34,751 nt of DNA from positions 1 through 34,751 of the forward strand of contig NZ_JNKN01000023.1 of the NCBI RefSeq assembly GCF_000702065.1. The letters run 5' to 3'. Below are positions 7,737 through 16,528 of this stretch, in pieces. This DNA is from Kandleria vitulina DSM 20405 (GTDB lineage: Bacteria > Bacillota_I > Bacilli_A > Erysipelotrichales > Coprobacillaceae). The notes below the pieces were generated by a model that was not told the DNA's origin, made no database searches, and saw only the letters and a list, made by a program, of their open reading frames with translations. The stretch's first letter is position 1, and every line of letters starts with the position of its first letter. The translations under genes were made by a program, and so were the position numbers.

Positions 7737-9467
7737 ATGCTAATAAATATATCGGATTTATCATATAGAATAGGTGATCGTACACTGCTCGATCACATCA
7801 ATCTCATTATTGAAGAAAAAGACAAAGTAGCCCTTGTTGGACTTAATGGTGCAGGAAAATCTACCTTGTTAAAGCTTATTGTCTCTCGAAATGAGAAAAG
7901 CATTACCTACGGTAAAGATCTAAGTATCTCCTATTTGCCACAAAACAGCAGTTTTGATGATGAACTTACAATCTTTAAACAAGCTAAACTGCTTGCACCT
8001 AAAAGCAAGGACTATGAGATTTCTTCAACATTAAACAAATTCAAATTAACTAATCATGAAGATAAGATTAAGATTCTATCTGGAGGACAAAAGAAACGTT
8101 TAGCCCTTTCTATCGCCCTTTTAAATGAATGTGATCTATTAATTCTAGATGAACCTACCAATCATCTAGATACCACAATGATTGAATATCTTGAAAAATA
8201 TTTAATCAAGAGAAACAAAGCCCTCCTCATGATTACACATGACCGTTATTTCCTTGAACGTATTACCAACAAAATCGTAGAAATAGATCGTGGTCATCTT
8301 TATGAATACAATGCCAACTATTCTGCTTTTATTGAAATGAAAGCCAAAAGAGAACAAGATGCGCTTAATCAGGAATATAAAAGAAAACAGTTCTTAAAAA
8401 AAGAATTAGAATGGGTACGTGCTGGTGTACAGGCGAGAACAACTAAAAGAAAGAGCCGACTTCAGCAGTTTGAAAAACTTTCTCAAATAGAAGATATTCA
8501 GAATGTCGAAAGTGTAAAGATGATCAATACATCTTCACGTCTAGGAAAAAAGACCATTACACTTGAAAATGTCTCAAAAGTCTATGATGGTACCCCATTA
8601 TTCCATCCTTTCTCTTATCAATTCAAAAGATTTGATCGCATCGGTATTCTTGGAGAAAATGGTTCTGGTAAGACAACATTAATGAATATGATTGCTCAGC
8701 TTGATCAAGACTATGAAGGAACTATTTCTATTGGTGAAACAATAAGATTTGGTTACTTCAAGCAAGGTGTGGAAGATATGAATCCAAGCATGCGTATCAT
8801 TGATTATATCAAAGAGACTAGCGACTTCCTTGAAACAAGTGAAGGCACTTTAACTGCCAGTGCGATGTGTGAACGTTTCTTATTTGATAAGAGCATGCAG
8901 TTTACTCGCATCGAACGTCTATCCGGTGGTGAAAAACGTCGTCTTTATCTATTAAAGGTCTTAATGGGTGCACCAAATGTTCTTCTTCTTGATGAACCTA
9001 CCAACGATTTAGATATTGATACATTAAATATCCTAGAAGATTATCTTGAATCCTTTAAAGGAATCATCATTACGGTCTCACATGATCGATATTTTCTTGA
9101 TAAGATTGTCGACGGACTCCTTGTCTTTAAAGATCATTATGTCACATATGTCAACGGTGGCTATTCTTCTCAAATTGATATCACTTCAACTAAAGAAAAA
9201 AAGGAATCAAAAAAGGAAGCTTATCGTGAAACCAAGAAGCAGAACCAGAAGCGTCGCTTAACTTGGGCTGAAAAGAAAGAGCTTGAATCCATTGATGATG
9301 TTATTCTTGATCTAGAAAATGATATCAAGAAGATAGATGAAGAAATGCAGACAACAACTGAATTTGAAAAGCTAGATGAACTCTCTAGCTTAAGACAAGA
9401 AAAAGAACAGGAACTTGAAGAAAAAAATGAACGTTATCTTGAACTATTGGAAATAGAAGAAGGATAA
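7737..9467 (+). CDS. ABC-F ATPase, Uup/YfmR-like
   Basis: 576 aa soluble protein with two ABC domains and no membrane part. ABC-F proteins bind the ribosomal E site and rescue or modulate translation. Domain 1: Walker A GLNGAGKST (35-43), signature LSGGQKKR (from 114), Walker B LLILDEPTNHLD (from 134). The linker (P-site tRNA interaction motif region) has KKELEWVRAGVQARTTKRK, typical of Uup. Domain 2: GENGSGKTT (306-314), LSGGEKRR (from 395), VLLLDEPTNDLD (from 416). A C-terminal charged coiled coil (TWAEKKELESID onward) matches the Uup C-terminal domain. The GTG at 7701 is rejected for the ATG at 7737, which has GGTGAT upstream and begins exactly at the family's first strand. A housekeeping role is more likely than antibiotic resistance. 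Confidence 0.9.
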   Translation: MLINISDLSYRIGDRTLLDHINLIIEEKDKVALVGLNGAGKSTLLKLIVSRNEKSITYGKDLSISYLPQNSSFDDELTIFKQAKLLAPKSKDYEISSTLNKFKLTNHEDKIKILSGGQKKRLALSIALLNECDLLILDEPTNHLDTTMIEYLEKYLIKRNKALLMITHDRYFLERITNKIVEIDRGHLYEYNANYSAFIEMKAKREQDALNQEYKRKQFLKKELEWVRAGVQARTTKRKSRLQQFEKLSQIEDIQNVESVKMINTSSRLGKKTITLENVSKVYDGTPLFHPFSYQFKRFDRIGILGENGSGKTTLMNMIAQLDQDYEGTISIGETIRFGYFKQGVEDMNPSMRIIDYIKETSDFLETSEGTLTASAMCERFLFDKSMQFTRIERLSGGEKRRLYLLKVLMGAPNVLLLDEPTNDLDIDTLNILEDYLESFKGIIITVSHDRYFLDKIVDGLLVFKDHYVTYVNGGYSSQIDITSTKEKKESKKEAYRETKKQNQKRRLTWAEKKELESIDDVILDLENDIKKIDEEMQTTTEFEKLDELSSLRQEKEQELEEKNERYLELLEIEEG

Positions 9468-9469
9468 TG

Positions 9470-9502
9470 AAAACGACGTGATTATCTCACGTCGTTTTTT
9501 TA
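9470..9502. terminator. Bidirectional terminator between ABC-F and SNF2 genes
   Basis: AAAACGACGTGA, loop TTATC, TCACGTCGTTTT is a perfect 12-bp stem followed by T on both strands, placed between two convergent stops. Confidence 0.92.
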
Positions 9503-12500
9503 TTGGAATAAACTCATAATTTCTTCATTTGTCATATTAGTGATATGTCCTTCGTTTCCTTCAACGAAAGTATCAGCCAATTCTTTCTTCTTTTCTTGAA
9601 TGACCTGAATCTTTTCTTCAATAGAATCAGACATAATGAGCTTATAGACAAATACTTTATTTTCCTGGCCTATACGATGCGCACGATCGGTTGCCTGCAT
9701 CTGAGCAGACATATTCCACCATGGGTCAAAATGAATAACCCCTTCTGCTGCCGTAAGATTAAGACCAGTCCCACCGGCTTTTAAGGAAATCAAGAATACT
9801 GTGCTATCATCGTGCTGGAAAGCATCCACATATTCTTTTCGTTTATTTTTAAGGGTATTTCCAGTGATCATATGATATGAAATATGTCTTTTCTTCAACT
9901 CTGTTTCAATGAGTGTCAACACACTAGAAAATGAAGAGAAGATCAATAGTTTCTTATTGTTTTCATAGTAATTATCCACAATATCCATGCAGGCTTCCAT
10001 CTTGGAAGACTGTTTCTTTATATTCTCAAACAGCATTCTTGGTTCACAGCAGATCTGTCTTAATTTTGTAAGTAAGGCTAAAATCTGAATACGATCATTT
10101 GTCCCTGAAAGACTGCGCAATTCTTCATTAGCCTGAGCTAAATGTGCAAGATAAAGTTTCTTTTCTTCTTTATTGAATTCAATATGAATAGACTTCTCTA
10201 CTTTATCTGGAAGCTCTTTTAAGACGATAGCTTTCGTTCTTCTTAAAACAAAAGGAGAAATCATTTCTTTTAGTTCCTGGAGTTTCTCTTCATCATGATC
10301 TTTTACAATCGGTGATTCATACTGCTGACGGAAATAATGATAATTAAAGAGATAATCTTTTTCTAAGAAATCAAATATTGACCAAAGTTCAGCTAATGAA
10401 TTTTCAATTGGTGTTCCTGTCAATGCGAACTTATGCGTACCATGAAGCAATTTAACAGACTTGGCATTCTTTGTATTCTGATTCTTAATATACTGTGCTT
10501 CATCTAAGATGATAAAATCAAATGTCATATCATCATAGCACTGTGCATCTCTTCTCATATAATCATAGGATGTCACTAAAGTCTGGTACTGTTTTGCTTC
10601 CTTGATAATAGCATGTCTTTCACTTGCATTCCCCATTACTGCCTTGACTTTACGCGTTGGTGCAAACTTCTGGAATTCATCAATCCAGTTCAATACCAAT
10701 GAAGAAGGACATACCACAATGGAGAAACTATCAGACTGACTTTCTAATAAGGCAATCATCTGTAAAGTCTTTCCTAGCCCCATATCATCCGCTAAAATAC
10801 CGCCAAACTGCAGTTCACACATGGTAGAAAGCCACTGGTAACCTTCTTTTTGATAATCTCTTAAGATATGATCATAAGGCTTCGCTATTTCATAATGTTT
10901 AGCCTTATAATCACTTAATCGTTCAATGATATGATGAAAACTTTCTGAACGATCAATCTTGATATGTTCCATATTATTCATGGATGCATTTAAGGCGAAA
11001 GCACGATTAAGATTCATATCTACATGACCATCCACAATTTCATTTGAAGATATGTGATACTGGTTCATGACGTTAGAAAGTTCTTCAAGTTCATCAGATT
11101 CAATATGAATCAATGAACCATCCTTTAATTTATGATACTTCTTCTTTTTAGAATAGCTCTTTAATATTGAAGCAATCTCATCTTTTGGGATATCTAATGA
11201 ATCAAAATCAATATTTAATAATCCTTCAGATACACTTACCCCAATCTTGATATCAAACTTACTTTTACGATTGATCTTCTTTAAATTCTCAGAAACATAA
11301 ATATCCGCGTATTGTGCAAGCATTGGCAAGCCTTCACTTAAGAAATCAATCGACTTATCTCTATATGTATCATAGAAATAAGTGCCCTTGGCTTCATCAG
11401 GATCATATTTCTCCATAAATCGTGTAATCATATCCATATGAGGAGAACGTGGTTTTTCAGGATGATCTAACACATTGATTTCATCATCACCATAAACTCC
11501 CATAACCTGAAAATAGGCTTCTTCCTCTTCATTAATATCACCGTAGATCTTAATACGATCTTCTGTCTTGCTAAAGTCATCCAACAACAATCCTGTAATA
11601 TCTACATAAGACTTGATAGGCTGAAGAACATACTGATAGAAGGCGCTCATTTCATCTTTAGGAACATAGAGCATACTATTATTATCTCTTAAATGATTGA
11701 TAAACTTAAGGACCATTCCCCCTTGATCAAAGGTAAACTTGATCACATTATCAGAAAGAATAAATCCCATTGTCTTTCCTACATCCATGCCATTATCATT
11801 AGTAAATTTGACAATATAATCATATTCATCTTCACTTACTGATAATGCCGGTCTAAACTCAGAAGATACAATTCTTCCATTAAAATATTGAGATGGCAAT
11901 GATTCAATAAGCTTGATCAGATCTTCCATCTCATTATACGTAATAGATGTTTTATCATATGTAGGAGTATGTGCTGTCCCCTTCAAGAAAGCATAGATTC
12001 TTTTTGAATATTCATCCAAGTCATCTACCTGATGACGCCATGAGAAATTCTTTCCATATTTCTTGAAAGTATGGTTTTCCATGTTCGTGATGAAATCATA
12101 ATGATTCTGAATCAGATACATTGAATCTCTACCTACACGAAAACGGAAGGAATTAGCATAGCTGTTTTTTCTATAATCAATATGAATATGAACAGGTTCA
12201 ACTTTTGTTTCAAAAGTTGACAGCATATCATCCCTGAATAGCTGTGTTAAATCAATAGCCGCTTTTTCACGACTGCGTCTTTGTTGCTCTTGAATAAACT
12301 GCTTATATTCTAAAGCACGCTGTCTTTCTTCTTCCTCTCTCTTCTTTTTCAGCTTGCCGTAATCTACTGAATAAGTAAAAGGAAATTCTCTTGGAGAAAG
12401 CTCCTGCACTGCTAATAATACTGCACCAATATGGGCGCAGGCTGTATATTCATCAGAGAAGATACAATCACATGATGTCCACGCTATCTTAGATTGTGGT

Positions 12501-12688
12501 GTAACTTCAATACGTGGTGAATAAATCATGCCATTGGCACTCACCTGTCCAGTAATATAATACCCATTCTTATCTTGAGTAATATGTATCCTAATGACAG
12601 ATCCATTTTCATAAAACTTATGTGCCAGCATTCTATTTCTCGCTCTAGAAATAACACGTTCAAATTCAGAATCACTGATAAATAACAT
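9500..12688 (-). CDS. SWIM-domain SNF2/RapA-like helicase
   Basis: 1062 aa. An N-terminal SWIM zinc finger (C73-x-C75 ... C84-x-H86) is followed by a long charged helix (about 104-145) and a poorly conserved SNF2-associated region. The SNF2 ATPase has motif I DDMGLGKT (634-641), motif II ILDEAQYIKN, motif III ALTGTPIENS and the C-terminal RecA lobe with KAGGTGLNLTAAEGVIHFDPWWN and the motif VI arginines in QATDRAHRIGQ. Such proteins translocate on double-stranded DNA; bacterial SWIM/SNF2 proteins are thought to act at RNA polymerase or in DNA repair, but the exact role is unsettled. The gene stands alone, with a GGGGTGA SD and a bidirectional terminator. Length and motif order are normal for the Firmicute family. 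Confidence 0.92.
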   Translation of the reverse strand: MLFISDSEFERVISRARNRMLAHKFYENGSVIRIHITQDKNGYYITGQVSANGMIYSPRIEVTPQSKIAWTSCDCIFSDEYTACAHIGAVLLAVQELSPREFPFTYSVDYGKLKKKREEEERQRALEYKQFIQEQQRRSREKAAIDLTQLFRDDMLSTFETKVEPVHIHIDYRKNSYANSFRFRVGRDSMYLIQNHYDFITNMENHTFKKYGKNFSWRHQVDDLDEYSKRIYAFLKGTAHTPTYDKTSITYNEMEDLIKLIESLPSQYFNGRIVSSEFRPALSVSEDEYDYIVKFTNDNGMDVGKTMGFILSDNVIKFTFDQGGMVLKFINHLRDNNSMLYVPKDEMSAFYQYVLQPIKSYVDITGLLLDDFSKTEDRIKIYGDINEEEEAYFQVMGVYGDDEINVLDHPEKPRSPHMDMITRFMEKYDPDEAKGTYFYDTYRDKSIDFLSEGLPMLAQYADIYVSENLKKINRKSKFDIKIGVSVSEGLLNIDFDSLDIPKDEIASILKSYSKKKKYHKLKDGSLIHIESDELEELSNVMNQYHISSNEIVDGHVDMNLNRAFALNASMNNMEHIKIDRSESFHHIIERLSDYKAKHYEIAKPYDHILRDYQKEGYQWLSTMCELQFGGILADDMGLGKTLQMIALLESQSDSFSIVVCPSSLVLNWIDEFQKFAPTRKVKAVMGNASERHAIIKEAKQYQTLVTSYDYMRRDAQCYDDMTFDFIILDEAQYIKNQNTKNAKSVKLLHGTHKFALTGTPIENSLAELWSIFDFLEKDYLFNYHYFRQQYESPIVKDHDEEKLQELKEMISPFVLRRTKAIVLKELPDKVEKSIHIEFNKEEKKLYLAHLAQANEELRSLSGTNDRIQILALLTKLRQICCEPRMLFENIKKQSSKMEACMDIVDNYYENNKKLLIFSSFSSVLTLIETELKKRHISYHMITGNTLKNKRKEYVDAFQHDDSTVFLISLKAGGTGLNLTAAEGVIHFDPWWNMSAQMQATDRAHRIGQENKVFVYKLIMSDSIEEKIQVIQEKKKELADTFVEGNEGHITNMTNEEIMSLFQ

Positions 12689-12731
12689 AGCTTCACCCCT
12701 TTTACATATTCCTATATTATATCATATAATT

Positions 12732-13841
12732 CTATTCAATATTATAATATGAAGCAAAATAACTTCCTTTATTGGTATTCTTGACATGATAAAGATTCAT
12801 ATCCGCCTGCTTTAACATAGCTCTAAAATCGTCTTCAGAAGATACAATCCCTCTTACTGCTCCAAGACTGCCAGTTGGTATATCATCAACACCGGGAACT
12901 CTAAACTGCTTTACACATTTAAAATAATGTTCTTTACTCGCAGTAATCTCCTCTTCACTTTGTTCAGTGACAATAAGCAGCTCATCACCACCAAAACGAT
13001 AGCATCTCTCTTCACCAAAAATACCTACTAATATACGTCCATATTCCTTTACTACAAGGTCACCGATATCATGACCGTAGGTATCATTGTAAACTTTGAA
13101 ATTATCAATATCACCGATGATCACAGTTATTTCTTTTCCAATATAGCTATTCATAGCAAGTTTCAAGGCATATCTATTTTGAAGGTTTGTTAACGCATCC
13201 GTTCTAGAAATTCTTGAAAGCATTTCTTTTTGTTTTTGTGACTCAAAATCTTTTTTAATGTAGAAGTACATAAAATAAAAATGAATTGAAGAGACAATCC
13301 AAGTCGTTACTAAAAATATTGCCAAAGAGACTTTACTATAATGAAAAAAATACTGATCTATAAAATGAGATATCCATAAAAACGACATTATTGATAAAGC
13401 CCCAGAAAAAACTGGTGAAATAGTAAACACAAGGAGTGTCCACACCAATGAAGAATAAAATGATGAAAAATAATCACCCCTTGGGAATAATAAAAACGTA
13501 TAAAATACCCCATAGAAAAGCTGCATACATATAAATCCTGTAATCAAAATACGTGGAACAATCGTTGTGTATCTTGTTTCCTTATCACTCAATAAAAAGA
13601 AAAGTACATAAATAATTATAAATAAAAGCACTGCAGCATCTAATATACGTGCTTCCCATAGATGATATAAACGATTCTTGAATACAAGAAAAGTAAAAAG
13701 ATGATAAATAATAAAACATAGATCAATAAACAATACCGGAATCATTGTCAACATATTCTTTTTTGCTAAACGATTATATATTTTTCTATCTTTCATAAAT
13801 GTATATCGGCCTTTAATGGCTGTACGTAAAATATTTAACAT
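12732..13841 (-). CDS. Membrane diguanylate cyclase (GGDEL), no I-site
   Basis: 369 aa from the chosen start. Six or seven hydrophobic segments make an N-terminal membrane sensor (about 30-195), followed by a GGDEF domain that makes c-di-GMP from two GTP. Landmarks: SRTDALTNLQNR, DIDNFKVYNDTYGHDIGD and RFGGDELLIV, so the active loop is GGDEL, a tolerated variant of GGDEF. The product-inhibition site RxxD upstream of the loop reads FGEE, so allosteric feedback is probably lost. The frame is open to 13937, but that extension overlaps the riboswitch. TAGGAG 6 nt before the ATG at 13841 decides the start. Expression is expected to be controlled by the c-di-GMP riboswitch immediately upstream. Confidence 0.9.
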   Translation of the reverse strand: MLNILRTAIKGRYTFMKDRKIYNRLAKKNMLTMIPVLFIDLCFIIYHLFTFLVFKNRLYHLWEARILDAAVLLFIIIYVLFFLLSDKETRYTTIVPRILITGFICMQLFYGVFYTFLLFPRGDYFSSFYSSLVWTLLVFTISPVFSGALSIMSFLWISHFIDQYFFHYSKVSLAIFLVTTWIVSSIHFYFMYFYIKKDFESQKQKEMLSRISRTDALTNLQNRYALKLAMNSYIGKEITVIIGDIDNFKVYNDTYGHDIGDLVVKEYGRILVGIFGEERCYRFGGDELLIVTEQSEEEITASKEHYFKCVKQFRVPGVDDIPTGSLGAVRGIVSSEDDFRAMLKQADMNLYHVKNTNKGSYFASYYNIE

Positions 13842-13850
13842 AATAACTCC

Positions 13851-13880
13851 TAAAAAAAAGCATTGTGCGGACACAATGCT
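13851..13880 (-). terminator. Riboswitch-linked terminator in front of the cyclase gene
   Basis: Minus strand AGCATTGTG, loop TCCG, CACAATGCT, then an eight-T run, ending 10 nt before the start codon of the cyclase gene. It separates the aptamer from the gene, so it must be read through for expression; this is the likely expression platform. Confidence 0.88.
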
Positions 13881-13887
13881 ACTGAAA

Positions 13888-13966
13888 GTATTTTTGCAGC
13901 TGGCAGCCAGTTTAAAGGCCCTATAGCTTTGCGTCATGAATTTTCATTCATTTTGCCTATAAATTT
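13888..13966 (-). promoter_or_regulatory. c-di-GMP-I (GEMM) riboswitch aptamer
   Basis: Read on the minus strand, the GEMM-I core is present in order: GGCAAA (about 13957-13952), a hairpin ATGAAT-GAAA-ATTCAT whose GNRA loop docks in the family's tetraloop receptor, the invariant GACGCAAAGC (13935-13926), then TATAGGGCC and CTGGCTGCCAGCTGC for the second helix and 3' side. The closing P1 pairing looks short (GCA/TGC plus AT-rich flank). It is followed at once by an intrinsic terminator and the gene for a diguanylate cyclase, so the sensed molecule is that gene's product. Whether ligand turns the gene on or off cannot be decided by eye. Confidence 0.9.
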
Positions 13967-14005
13967 GTTATCTATGGAATACTAACATACAAATTACAAA
14001 AAGTA

Positions 14006-14035
14006 AATAAAAGACTGCCGAAGCAGTCTTTTTTA
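14006..14035 (-). terminator. Terminator of the AICAR transformylase gene
   Basis: AAGACTGC, loop CGAA (TTCG on the minus strand), GCAGTCTT. T-rich tracts follow on both strands; on the minus strand it directly follows the stop codon. Confidence 0.85.
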
Positions 14036-15214
14036 TTAATGATGGAATAATCTTAAATGAGTAAAGGCAAGAACCATATCATAGCGATCAGCAGTTTCAA
14101 TAACATGATCATCTCTGATTGATCCTCCTGCTTCACCTACATACTTAACGCCACTCTTATGTGCTCTTTCAATATTGTCACCGAATGGGAAGAATGCGTC
14201 TGAGCCAAGTACAACATCAGTGTTGCCAGCTAACCATTCTTTCTTTTCTTCTCTTGTTAATGGTTCAGGTCTAACTTTGAATGTATTCTGCCATACATCA
14301 TCACCTAATACATCTTCATAATCATCTGATAAGTAGATATCAATTGCATTATCACGATCAGCACGTCTAATACCATCAACAAACTGTAAATCAAGAACTC
14401 TTGGATGCTGACGTAAATACCACTTATCAGCTTTATCTCCTGCTAATCTTGTACAGTGAATTCTAGACTGCTGTCCAGCACCGATACCGATAGCCTGACC
14501 GTTCTTTACATAACATACTGAGTTTGACTGAGTATACTTTAATGTAATCATTGATAAGATCAAATCATTCATGATATGATCTGGAATTTCTTTATTCTTG
14601 CTGACGATTTCATTAAATAATGCAGGTGTGATCTTAGCATCATTTCTACCCTGTTCAAAAGTAATACCGAATACCTGTTTTCTTTCAATTGGTTCAGGTT
14701 TATAATCTGGATCAATTTTTAATACGCAATAATTACCACGTTTTTTCTTTTTAAGAATTTCTAAGGCTTCTTCTGTATAGCCTGGTGCAATGATACCATC
14801 ACTGACTTCAATACGAATAAGATCTGCAGTTACTGCATCCACAACATCACTCATTGCACAAAAATCACCGTATGAGCTCATACGATCGCTTCCTCTTGCT
14901 TTAATGTAAGCATTAGCTAATGGTGTTAATTCTTCAGGTGATTTTTTAACAAAGTACATTTTTCTTTCAACTTCAGTTAAAGGTGTACCTAGTGCTACAC
15001 CAGCTGGTGATACATGCTTAAAGCTTGCAGCACATGGAATATTGATTGCTTCTTTTAATTCCTTAACGAGCTGCCAGCTGTTTAAGGCATCCAATAAATT
15101 GATATAACCAGGTTTTCCATTTACAACTTCAATTGGAAGTTCCCCTGCTTCACAATAAACCTTTGCAGGTTTCTGATTAGGATTGCAGCCATACTTTAGT
15201 TCTAATTCTTTCAT
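14036..15214 (-). CDS. Stand-alone AICAR transformylase (PurH C-terminal type)
   Basis: 392 aa covering only the AICAR formyltransferase part of PurH; the IMP cyclohydrolase (MGS-like) N-terminal domain is missing. It transfers a formyl group from 10-formyl-THF to AICAR, the ninth step to IMP. Visible: ELELKYGCNPNQKPA at the N-terminus, SFKHVSPAGVALG with the catalytic Lys-His pair, KARGSDRMSSYGD, KYTQSNSVCYVKNGQAIGIGAGQQSR and the C-terminal SDAFFPFGDNIERAHKSGVKYVGEAGGSIRDD. Single-domain versions like this are known in Firmicutes. A separate cyclohydrolase must exist elsewhere. SD GGAGG. A ZTP riboswitch in front fits exactly: ZTP/AICAR rises when this step runs short of 10-formyl-THF. Confidence 0.93.
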   Translation of the reverse strand: MKELELKYGCNPNQKPAKVYCEAGELPIEVVNGKPGYINLLDALNSWQLVKELKEAINIPCAASFKHVSPAGVALGTPLTEVERKMYFVKKSPEELTPLANAYIKARGSDRMSSYGDFCAMSDVVDAVTADLIRIEVSDGIIAPGYTEEALEILKKKKRGNYCVLKIDPDYKPEPIERKQVFGITFEQGRNDAKITPALFNEIVSKNKEIPDHIMNDLILSMITLKYTQSNSVCYVKNGQAIGIGAGQQSRIHCTRLAGDKADKWYLRQHPRVLDLQFVDGIRRADRDNAIDIYLSDDYEDVLGDDVWQNTFKVRPEPLTREEKKEWLAGNTDVVLGSDAFFPFGDNIERAHKSGVKYVGEAGGSIRDDHVIETADRYDMVLAFTHLRLFHH

Positions 15215-15235
15215 CTTTTTTCCTCCACATTAATC

Positions 15236-15286
15236 AAAAAGAGCCCACTCATCCAGGCATCTTTTGCCCAGACGGTCGGCTCTTTA
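15236..15286 (-). terminator. Terminator of the ZTP riboswitch expression platform
   Basis: Minus strand AAAGAGCC pairs with GGGCTCTTT and is followed by TTTTTG. The conserved 3' aptamer strand (CCGTCTGGGC) lies between the two arms, so ligand-bound aptamer and terminator compete for the same bases. This predicts an ON switch. Confidence 0.8.
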
Positions 15287-15335
15287 AAATTATACTTCAT
15301 GTGGTCTATTCCACTTCCGTCAGTCGTATAACTAC
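15255..15335 (-). promoter_or_regulatory. ZTP (pfl) riboswitch
   Basis: On the minus strand P1 is TTATAC (15331-15326) with GTATAA (15295-15290), enclosing the conserved internal loop GACTGACGG (15325-15317) and P2 GTGG/CCAC. After a linker comes the hallmark CCGTCTGGGC (15275-15266), equivalent to the family's CCGCCTGGGC, and a small hairpin GGCAAAAGATGCC. The family pseudoknot is kept by compensatory change: GACGG in the loop with CCGTC in the 3' strand. It lies directly in front of the AICAR transformylase gene, the standard genetic setting for this class. Confidence 0.9.
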
Positions 15336-15448
15336 TAATATACTACTGAAGTTTTTAAAAAAATGCAAGCAATTATTATCTTTGTTTTCTTTCTTCAATA
15401 TAAAATCCAAGAAGTCACAAGATTGTGTTATAGAATGTCAAAATATAG

Positions 15449-15454
15449 TATAAT
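15449..15454 (+). promoter_or_regulatory. -10 element of the pilus-like operon promoter
   Basis: A perfect TATAAT 40 bp upstream of the first ATG. There is no convincing -35 at 16-18 bp; the surrounding 100 bp are AT-rich and otherwise empty. The interval 15346-15448 holds nothing else I can recognise. Confidence 0.45.
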
Positions 15455-15493
15455 ATAGAAAACGTAAGAGTTTATGGAAAGGATGTGTTTATT

Positions 15494-16528
15494 ATGAAAA
15501 AGAATAAGCTCAGCAATATCGAGATTGCCGAGTTTACAAACCAGTTATCACTTACATTGCATGCTGGTATTTCTATCTTTGAAGGAATCTCCATCATGCG
15601 TGATGACATCAATGGAACCAATCACTTTATTCATTCTATCTATAAAGATATGGATAATGGGAAATCTTTTAGTGAAGCATTACAGAATACGGAAATGTTT
15701 CCTGATTATACCATCAGCATGATTAATATTGGTGAAGAGACAGGTCGACTAGAAGAAATTCTTGCTCGTCTATCAAAACATTATCAAAGACTACATGAAA
15801 ATAATGAAAACATTAATGCGGCATTGTCTTATCCAATGATCATGATTGCCATGATGGCCGTTGTTGTCATTGTCCTTATTACTCAGGTTCTTCCTATTTT
15901 CAATCATGTTTTCCAAAGTCTAGGAACATCTATCAATGGTTTCTCATTATTTGTACTGACATTAGGAAAAACGTTAGCTCGCTATTCTTGGGTCTTCATC
16001 GTATTGCTGTTCCTTCTTGTAGGATACGTAGTCTATGTGAAGAACTCAGAAAAAGGGAAATTAAAACTCTATCGCTTCTTGACTCATTTCCCACCGACAA
16101 GAGATCTTCTTATGAAGATGGCTCTTTCTCACTTTACAAGTGGTCTAGCAATTGCCTTAAGTAGCGGTATGACAATTGAAGAATCTATTGATCTTTCAAA
16201 AGAACTTGTTAAAAATCATGAACTATTAAGTTTACGTATTAATAAAGCACAGGATATCATGAAAGAAAAAGATATTGTCTCAGCGTTAACTGAAACACGC
16301 ATTCTTTCTGGTATGTATGCTCGTTTTATTAAGATTGGCTATAGAACAGGCGGAATGGAAACGATCTTTGATAACATTGCAACAAGATATGAGAATGAAA
16401 CAAACGATCGTATCAGTCGCTTGATTGGTATCATCGAACCTTCATTGGTTGCCATTTTATCCATTATTACAGGAATCATTCTTTTAAGTGTCATGTTGCC
16501 ACTTATCGGAATTATGAGTAGCCTTTAA
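15494..16528 (+). CDS. Pilus/type II secretion inner-membrane platform protein (PilC/GspF/ComGB-like)
   Basis: 344 aa platform protein on which the motor ATPase acts. Two T2SSF repeats are visible: repeat 1 with FTNQLSLTLHAGISIFEGI and MINIGEETGRLEEILARLS; repeat 2 with FTSGLAIALSSGMTIEESI and FIKIGYRTGGMETIFDNIA. Membrane helices follow each repeat (after ALSYPMIMIAMM, at YSWVFIVLLF, and the C-terminal IIEPSLVAILSIITG). The order and length match ComGB/PilC. The ATG at 15494 is chosen over a GTG at 15485 because AAAGGATG lies 8 nt before it. Its stop overlaps the next start (TAATG). First gene of a six-gene coupled operon. Confidence 0.92.
   Translation: MKKNKLSNIEIAEFTNQLSLTLHAGISIFEGISIMRDDINGTNHFIHSIYKDMDNGKSFSEALQNTEMFPDYTISMINIGEETGRLEEILARLSKHYQRLHENNENINAALSYPMIMIAMMAVVVIVLITQVLPIFNHVFQSLGTSINGFSLFVLTLGKTLARYSWVFIVLLFLLVGYVVYVKNSEKGKLKLYRFLTHFPPTRDLLMKMALSHFTSGLAIALSSGMTIEESIDLSKELVKNHELLSLRINKAQDIMKEKDIVSALTETRILSGMYARFIKIGYRTGGMETIFDNIATRYENETNDRISRLIGIIEPSLVAILSIITGIILLSVMLPLIGIMSSL

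Noticed and set aside
9050-9260. Open frames on either strand inside the ABC-F, SNF2, his and kinase genes
   Set aside because: They lack ribosome sites, overlap strongly conserved coding sequence and have no recognisable product.
13842-13937. A 32-residue N-terminal extension of the diguanylate cyclase
   Set aside because: It would translate through the riboswitch and terminator hairpin, and the ribosome site is at the ATG at 13841.
7152-13999. The 15-mer ACATACAAATTACAA occurs at 7152-7166 and 13985-13999, both next to structured leaders
   Set aside because: In a 35-kb AT-rich window one such exact repeat is expected by chance, and the two flanks differ otherwise.
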